Assembly (NCBI GenBank): GCA_001936135.1
Contig: CP012812.1
Coordinates: forward strand, 2,480,001 to 2,544,000
Direction: 5' to 3'
Length of the DNA: 64,000 nt
Origin: Saccharomycopsis fibuligera x Saccharomycopsis cf. fibuligera
Lineage: Eukaryota > Ascomycota > Saccharomycetes > Ascoideales > Saccharomycopsidaceae
A model generated the notes under the pieces. The model saw only the letters and a program-made list of their open reading frames with translations, searched no databases and was not told where the DNA came from. Shown piece by piece: positions 61,201-64,000 of this stretch; the first letter of the stretch is position 1, and every line of letters begins with the position of its first letter. The position numbers and the translations under genes are program-made.

Positions 61201-61602
61201 GAAACTTCTAGATGTTTTACCATTTGGATAGGTACCAAGCGTTTGATTAAAAAAGCATCCAAGAGAAAACTGTCAGAGACAGAAAAATCTATCGGGTCAC
61301 TAAACGTATTTGATAAGGTTGACGATCGAGACCCAGCATCGAATACTAAGCCAGGTTTCATTTCAAATAAAAAAAGCCAAAGAATTTCAACACAAACATC
61401 CGTGGTACAATTACAACAACAAAAAATGCATAGGGTCGAAGAAAGTATTATTAAGAGTGTCAATAGGTTAGGCACAGAAGGCCGTAGCATGATATTCATG
61501 GCACGGTCCAGACAGGAAAAGGATTTATGGGCATTAAATATTTTAAACGAAATTGGAAGATTTAGTCATTTCACTATCAATGAGGATATTCAAATCGTAT
61601 GA
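58222..61602 (+). CDS. SPO71: Spo71-like PH-domain protein, 1126 aa
   Basis: Resembles S. cerevisiae Spo71, a prospore-membrane protein with PH domains that recruits Vps13 during sporulation. The N-terminal segment (about 35-140: ILIPKASFTSFRLLYATPEQ, FLGRIPDVWAPQPKLKIM) precedes a Lys-rich linker. Then come the Spo71-specific region (ERVELLSKLFGRFHVGEMVK, LERWKEYVVVARSTGDIELP) and a split PH-type domain. The region YGYRIENSTSISVIIDLVLE and KLGLAWKCYDRLEWIGEYNQ is typical. A second PH domain (FLYKLSDQAGNDVYSVLHNK...DEWVSRLNKLSEYW) and a third (ILYHGELYYKPRKHANFEKY...IWIGTKR) follow. A Gly7 run is at about 455. ATG 58222 is the first ATG in frame. Confidence 0.75.
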   Translation: MQSRLTVNSSDMTSRQYSTSLTTNVDNDENDEARLAQRQQRILIPKASFTSFRLLYATPEQVAKESTVVFLGRIPDVWAPQPKLKIMKLFYHIKDKKVKNFFDNVQYTANYSLKQQWEMSNGAFDKASRKVKSEMNLLKGKTLGKNCRHLRRSLSISDINTTSPSPKRETLELLEKKEHKSLRFTNKGQFKGAITKGGMKNGGIVPKKVAFNNNRDNIRTDDKKQHKIEQREQKKLLAKNKHEKAKQLHSTRTENRKKDPVAYVIKQLAPEPGDAQESTETPFNFKKQSHGKEHTKIIHKMKHKTVSKARHFKDELYNERVELLSKLFGRFHVGEMVKVQKMLVMVKLLPNVKAVEKNLSDAASYQSRTLERWKEYVVVARSTGDIELPLLIQFYTNRSIRYEEKASQMKDSRRRKKQLDFVLDIRSCKVSFYNTLDKSVAISFPVNEEEGGGGGGGSERGVKVYIFKCASQFASIDWYLFIQTSLGLSKSSTMKITIPDLDFGIDILVPADAYEEIIEESKSLSHLSLSYDKYGYRIENSTSISVIIDLVLERLKEVEYNFPEITGWLANATNYKNKLGLAWKCYDRLEWIGEYNQNIMWQYNAMCNSYTLELRIITHYPTRAISYKGNFIDEPIPVEGFLYKLSDQAGNDVYSVLHNKTTYLKYFFTNRGFLFYTSYFNALPPIRELYDVEANEKLDAKELRKVLQTLPEFYQMQNFEIDENDHFEWLRPDINDAEFYVHDSTALLEAKRNNFHMLKSEGVIDLCNVSTVRPTNASKWKRTNLYWASGNDAFFEVVLESNVCITFEACSQPVRDEWVSRLNKLSEYWKLRKEEDLSRAKYTRDVNVNLLGISEYAEPIFVEKASSWELKKGILDASIYNINTLSVLKNILYHGELYYKPRKHANFEKYYVVLSPGYLILYQMYKRSSFSNLSIPCADYQHHLSIPLRNCYLYSGKLTSANLLHRDRQFDIMNPGHHPLPKIYLDGWKSAEDETSRCFTIWIGTKRLIKKASKRKLSETEKSIGSLNVFDKVDDRDPASNTKPGFISNKKSQRISTQTSVVQLQQQKMHRVEESIIKSVNRLGTEGRSMIFMARSRQEKDLWALNILNEIGRFSHFTINEDIQIV

Positions 61603-62778
61603 TATATCAATATGTGTTTTGCTACTTTAGCCATAATAGTTTCAAGTTAGCATTTTTTAATTTTTAGTTTGCAATTTAGTTTGAAATTTAGCTATTTAAA
61701 ACCGTGAACATATCCTGTGAGTGTTTTTTTATTTTTTTTATTTTTTATTTTTTTTTTATGTTTTATTTTATTGTTCTTTTTCCATTTCTGCGTTCTCTAA
61801 ACTTTTATCTTTTGATCAAAGCATTCCTTAAAACTGTGTTTAGGTATTTAAACTCTCTACATCATTAATCATTTCATGTATAAATTGCGTAGGCGACGTT
61901 AACAATTCCTTATTTTCTTGATTTTAGTAAAGGGTGATATTTTTTAGTCTACGTAATGACAATATTTGCAAAAGAACAGTTGAATATCTGTCTCAACTAA
62001 AATACTAGTGTATTTAAAACTTCTCATTATGTAGAACTAATACTTTTACAATGCAGCAAAACAGAAACACAAACACCATGTTTTGTGCTAATAATAATAA
62101 ATGAAAATAAAATAGAATAATAACACATTCTCACATTTCACCGATTTCCATTGGTCAATAATGAATAGTATGTATCTAGCTCTGTCTGATAACGCGTGCT
62201 TTCATAGCGACATATGAATGTAAAATGTTGTGTCCTCCGTCTACAAGGCACGATTGGCTCACTGAAAATGGCGGAATATATACATTTGACAAAAAAAAAA
62301 AACAAAACATGATTAGATGATTTACTTCCTACTATTTTCAAATAATCTGATAATTTTAATTCGGGTGTCCTTTATTATTATGGATATTAGTCTATACATG
62401 GAACATGATAAGCTTCAAATAATTAGTCAAAACTTTGGCTGCATAACAAAGTAAGCATGAAGTTTTCTAGATATTAGATCTAAATTACAAAGAAAATCCA
62501 TGAAGGTTGTAAATTTGGTGTACTCAAGAAGGAAAGCAGCAATGCTTGTAATAAATTGAGAGCATGTTTCAAGAGATAAGAAAGTAAAGTCAAACTAATT
62601 CAGATATACAAACAAATGAGCATACTTGTTTAATCCTGGTTCTTGCAAGAAAAACACAGAGCTACTATAGAATTAGTACTAAAGAGCAAGCATGCAATTG
62701 TCTCACAATTGTTTTAAATAAATGTGATTCAAATGAACATAGTGAAAAGTATTGGTGGGTAAGATTCCCGTGAGCCTA
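61603..62778. terminator. 1.18-kb convergent spacer
   Basis: Between SPO71 (plus) and the partial minus-strand gene. T-rich at 61725-61775. The rest is AT-rich without a supported ORF, RNA gene or repeat. Confidence 0.35.
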
Positions 62779-64000
62779 TTATTGATTTGGATCATCAGCT
62801 TTCGAACCATTCATGCTAAGGGTCTTCCACTTGCTGTATCTTGAATATCCTTCATCGTCGTCTTGAAGAGATTCCCATTCTTTGTCAATACCTTGGAACA
62901 ACACACTCCATCGAGGTGTTGGGGACCTTGTATTGTTAACGTCACTAGTAGGTTTATCATTGCTAGTATTCATATCAAATGTGTTGTTATACGAAACCTT
63001 TTTATCGGCAATAGAATCTTCTATTGCACCTTTTTCTTCGACTTTGATATCTTTTTCCTTTTTGGATTCAATACTGGATGTATTTTGATCGGCAGAAGTT
63101 TGATCACCATTTGAACTACAAAGAGCAAAAGTGGAATCACCACCAACAGCGCCCACATCATGAATTATTTGATCCTTTGGCGTAGTAACACTGAACTCTG
63201 GTTCACCACCATCAGTACTACTACCAGAAACATCAACACCGACCTTAGCAACGCCCGCGCTATGATCATCTGTATTTATATTTTTTGTGATATTTCCACT
63301 ACCACTGCCACTTCCAATACCATTACTGCTGCCGTTATTCTTACTCAAAAACCCAGTATTTAGGCTAGAGCTACTGCTGCTGTTCCGATGCGCGTAACTT
63401 GCCGGGGTATGAATTTTATTCACAAATGCAGTTGGTATAGCAGCACCATTATTGACAATGCTAGACTTAATACTTCTTGCTTTATCGTGAATATTATCGC
63501 TGTGGTTGTTCGGCACATTCATCGATCGAGATTTAGCATGAAAGTTAGCAGTTGCGGATTTGTTGGTACAAGTATTAGTCTGTAGTCCAGCTGAAGCTAA
63601 GCTTGGGTCGCTAGCTTTCAACAAGGGAAAAGACAAGGGCGCTGAAGAGGGACAACGATTTGGCATCGATGATAAGCTGTCACCATTTTGAAACAATTTG
63701 GCCATATTTTGGACAAAACTGGATTTCCTTGGTGCTTGGTTTGTAATGACAACGGTACTTGCAATATAAGGATCTGTATCATTATCTAGTTTTACATCAT
63801 TATCTGATTTTATATTATTAAGGTTCAAATAACGTCTTGAATCATTCGCGGGAGCAATTTCCAGACTGCTGTTATCTTTTTTTCGTTCGTCGCTCTGGTC
63901 ATTTTTTGATGGCTGCTGACTGTTATCGGCACTTTTGGCAGCTTCGCCTTCAAGAAAAACAGGGCTTAAAAGCTTTTTCTGATGAGTTATATTTTCAGTA
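62779..64000 (-). CDS. Unrecognised Ser/Asn-rich protein, C-terminal part (runs off window)
   Basis: Partial: the frame is open from the stop at 62779 to the right edge, giving 406 full codons; the start lies beyond the window. Nearly all of it is disordered, rich in Ser, Asn, Asp and Gly (for example GSSNGIGSGSGSGN). The one more ordered-looking element is the extreme C-terminus, PTPRWSVLFQGIDKEWESLQ followed by DDDEGYSRYSKWKTLS, with aromatic and acidic residues. A short basic stretch (APRKSSFVQNMAKLFQNG) lies upstream. No catalytic domain is visible, so no function is proposed. Confidence 0.7.
   Translation of the reverse strand, partial: TENITHQKKLLSPVFLEGEAAKSADNSQQPSKNDQSDERKKDNSSLEIAPANDSRRYLNLNNIKSDNDVKLDNDTDPYIASTVVITNQAPRKSSFVQNMAKLFQNGDSLSSMPNRCPSSAPLSFPLLKASDPSLASAGLQTNTCTNKSATANFHAKSRSMNVPNNHSDNIHDKARSIKSSIVNNGAAIPTAFVNKIHTPASYAHRNSSSSSSLNTGFLSKNNGSSNGIGSGSGSGNITKNINTDDHSAGVAKVGVDVSGSSTDGGEPEFSVTTPKDQIIHDVGAVGGDSTFALCSSNGDQTSADQNTSSIESKKEKDIKVEEKGAIEDSIADKKVSYNNTFDMNTSNDKPTSDVNNTRSPTPRWSVLFQGIDKEWESLQDDDEGYSRYSKWKTLSMNGSKADDPNQ

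Overview
The window is nuclear DNA of a budding yeast (Saccharomycotina). It has compact, mostly intronless genes on both strands, AT-rich spacers full of long A/T runs, and a clear yeast gene set (ELG1, LSG1, PET123, PAF1, ARC1, SPA2, CGR1, GET5, SPO71 and others). Codon evidence points to the CUG-Ser clade (Candida/Debaryomyces/Lodderomyces-like yeasts). In the Ser/Thr-rich cell-wall protein at 2859-4769 all ten CTG codons I found lie in Ser/Thr-rich context. None occurs in its Leu-rich signal peptide or C-terminal hydrophobic tail, nor in the membrane segments of the SNG1-like protein. Protein lengths here are unaffected, but CTG residues should probably be read as Ser. No species call is possible from sequence alone.

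Layout. 1-4.8 kb: two flocculin-repeat cell-wall protein genes facing away from each other around a small spliced gene of unknown function. 5.3-11.5 kb: Ras palmitoylation (ERF4), the pH-sensing PalH/RIM21-type receptor, the macro-domain phosphatase POA1, an HD-domain hydrolase and GET5. 11.8-17.3 kb: a TRF4/5 poly(A) polymerase and a PHO85-type cyclin, converging on a 2 kb gap. 17.3-28.7 kb: a 3.35 kb spacer, then two Zn2Cys6 transcription factors head to head. The second factor needs one intron to be read as a full-length protein. 28.7-38.8 kb: a co-directional minus-strand run of ELG1, LSG1, PET123, a bacterial-type PI-PLC and a mitochondrial protein. 39.1-41.2 kb: an SMN-like YG-box protein and PAF1. 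42-52.5 kb: a SAC7/BAG7-type RhoGAP, ARC1, a candidate tiny secreted peptide gene, an SNG1-like membrane protein, 6-phosphogluconolactonase and CGR1. 53-64 kb: SPA2, SPO71 and the C-terminal part of an unrecognised protein that runs off the window.

There is no operon logic. Shared themes are cell surface and polarity (flocculins, SPA2, RhoGAP, ERF4, RIM21), ribosome biogenesis (LSG1, CGR1, TRF4, the first two with RRPE/PAC-like promoter motifs), genome maintenance (ELG1 with MBF-like ACGCG cores upstream) and transcription or RNA work (PAF1, SMN-like).

I found no tRNA, rRNA, snRNA, transposon or CRISPR. The least explained items are a 32-bp perfect palindrome upstream of the cyclin, a 55-residue secreted ORF ending in a Lys-Lys-framed decapeptide, an SMN-like protein in a budding yeast, and intron retention in the second zinc-cluster gene that would yield a DNA-binding-only protein.
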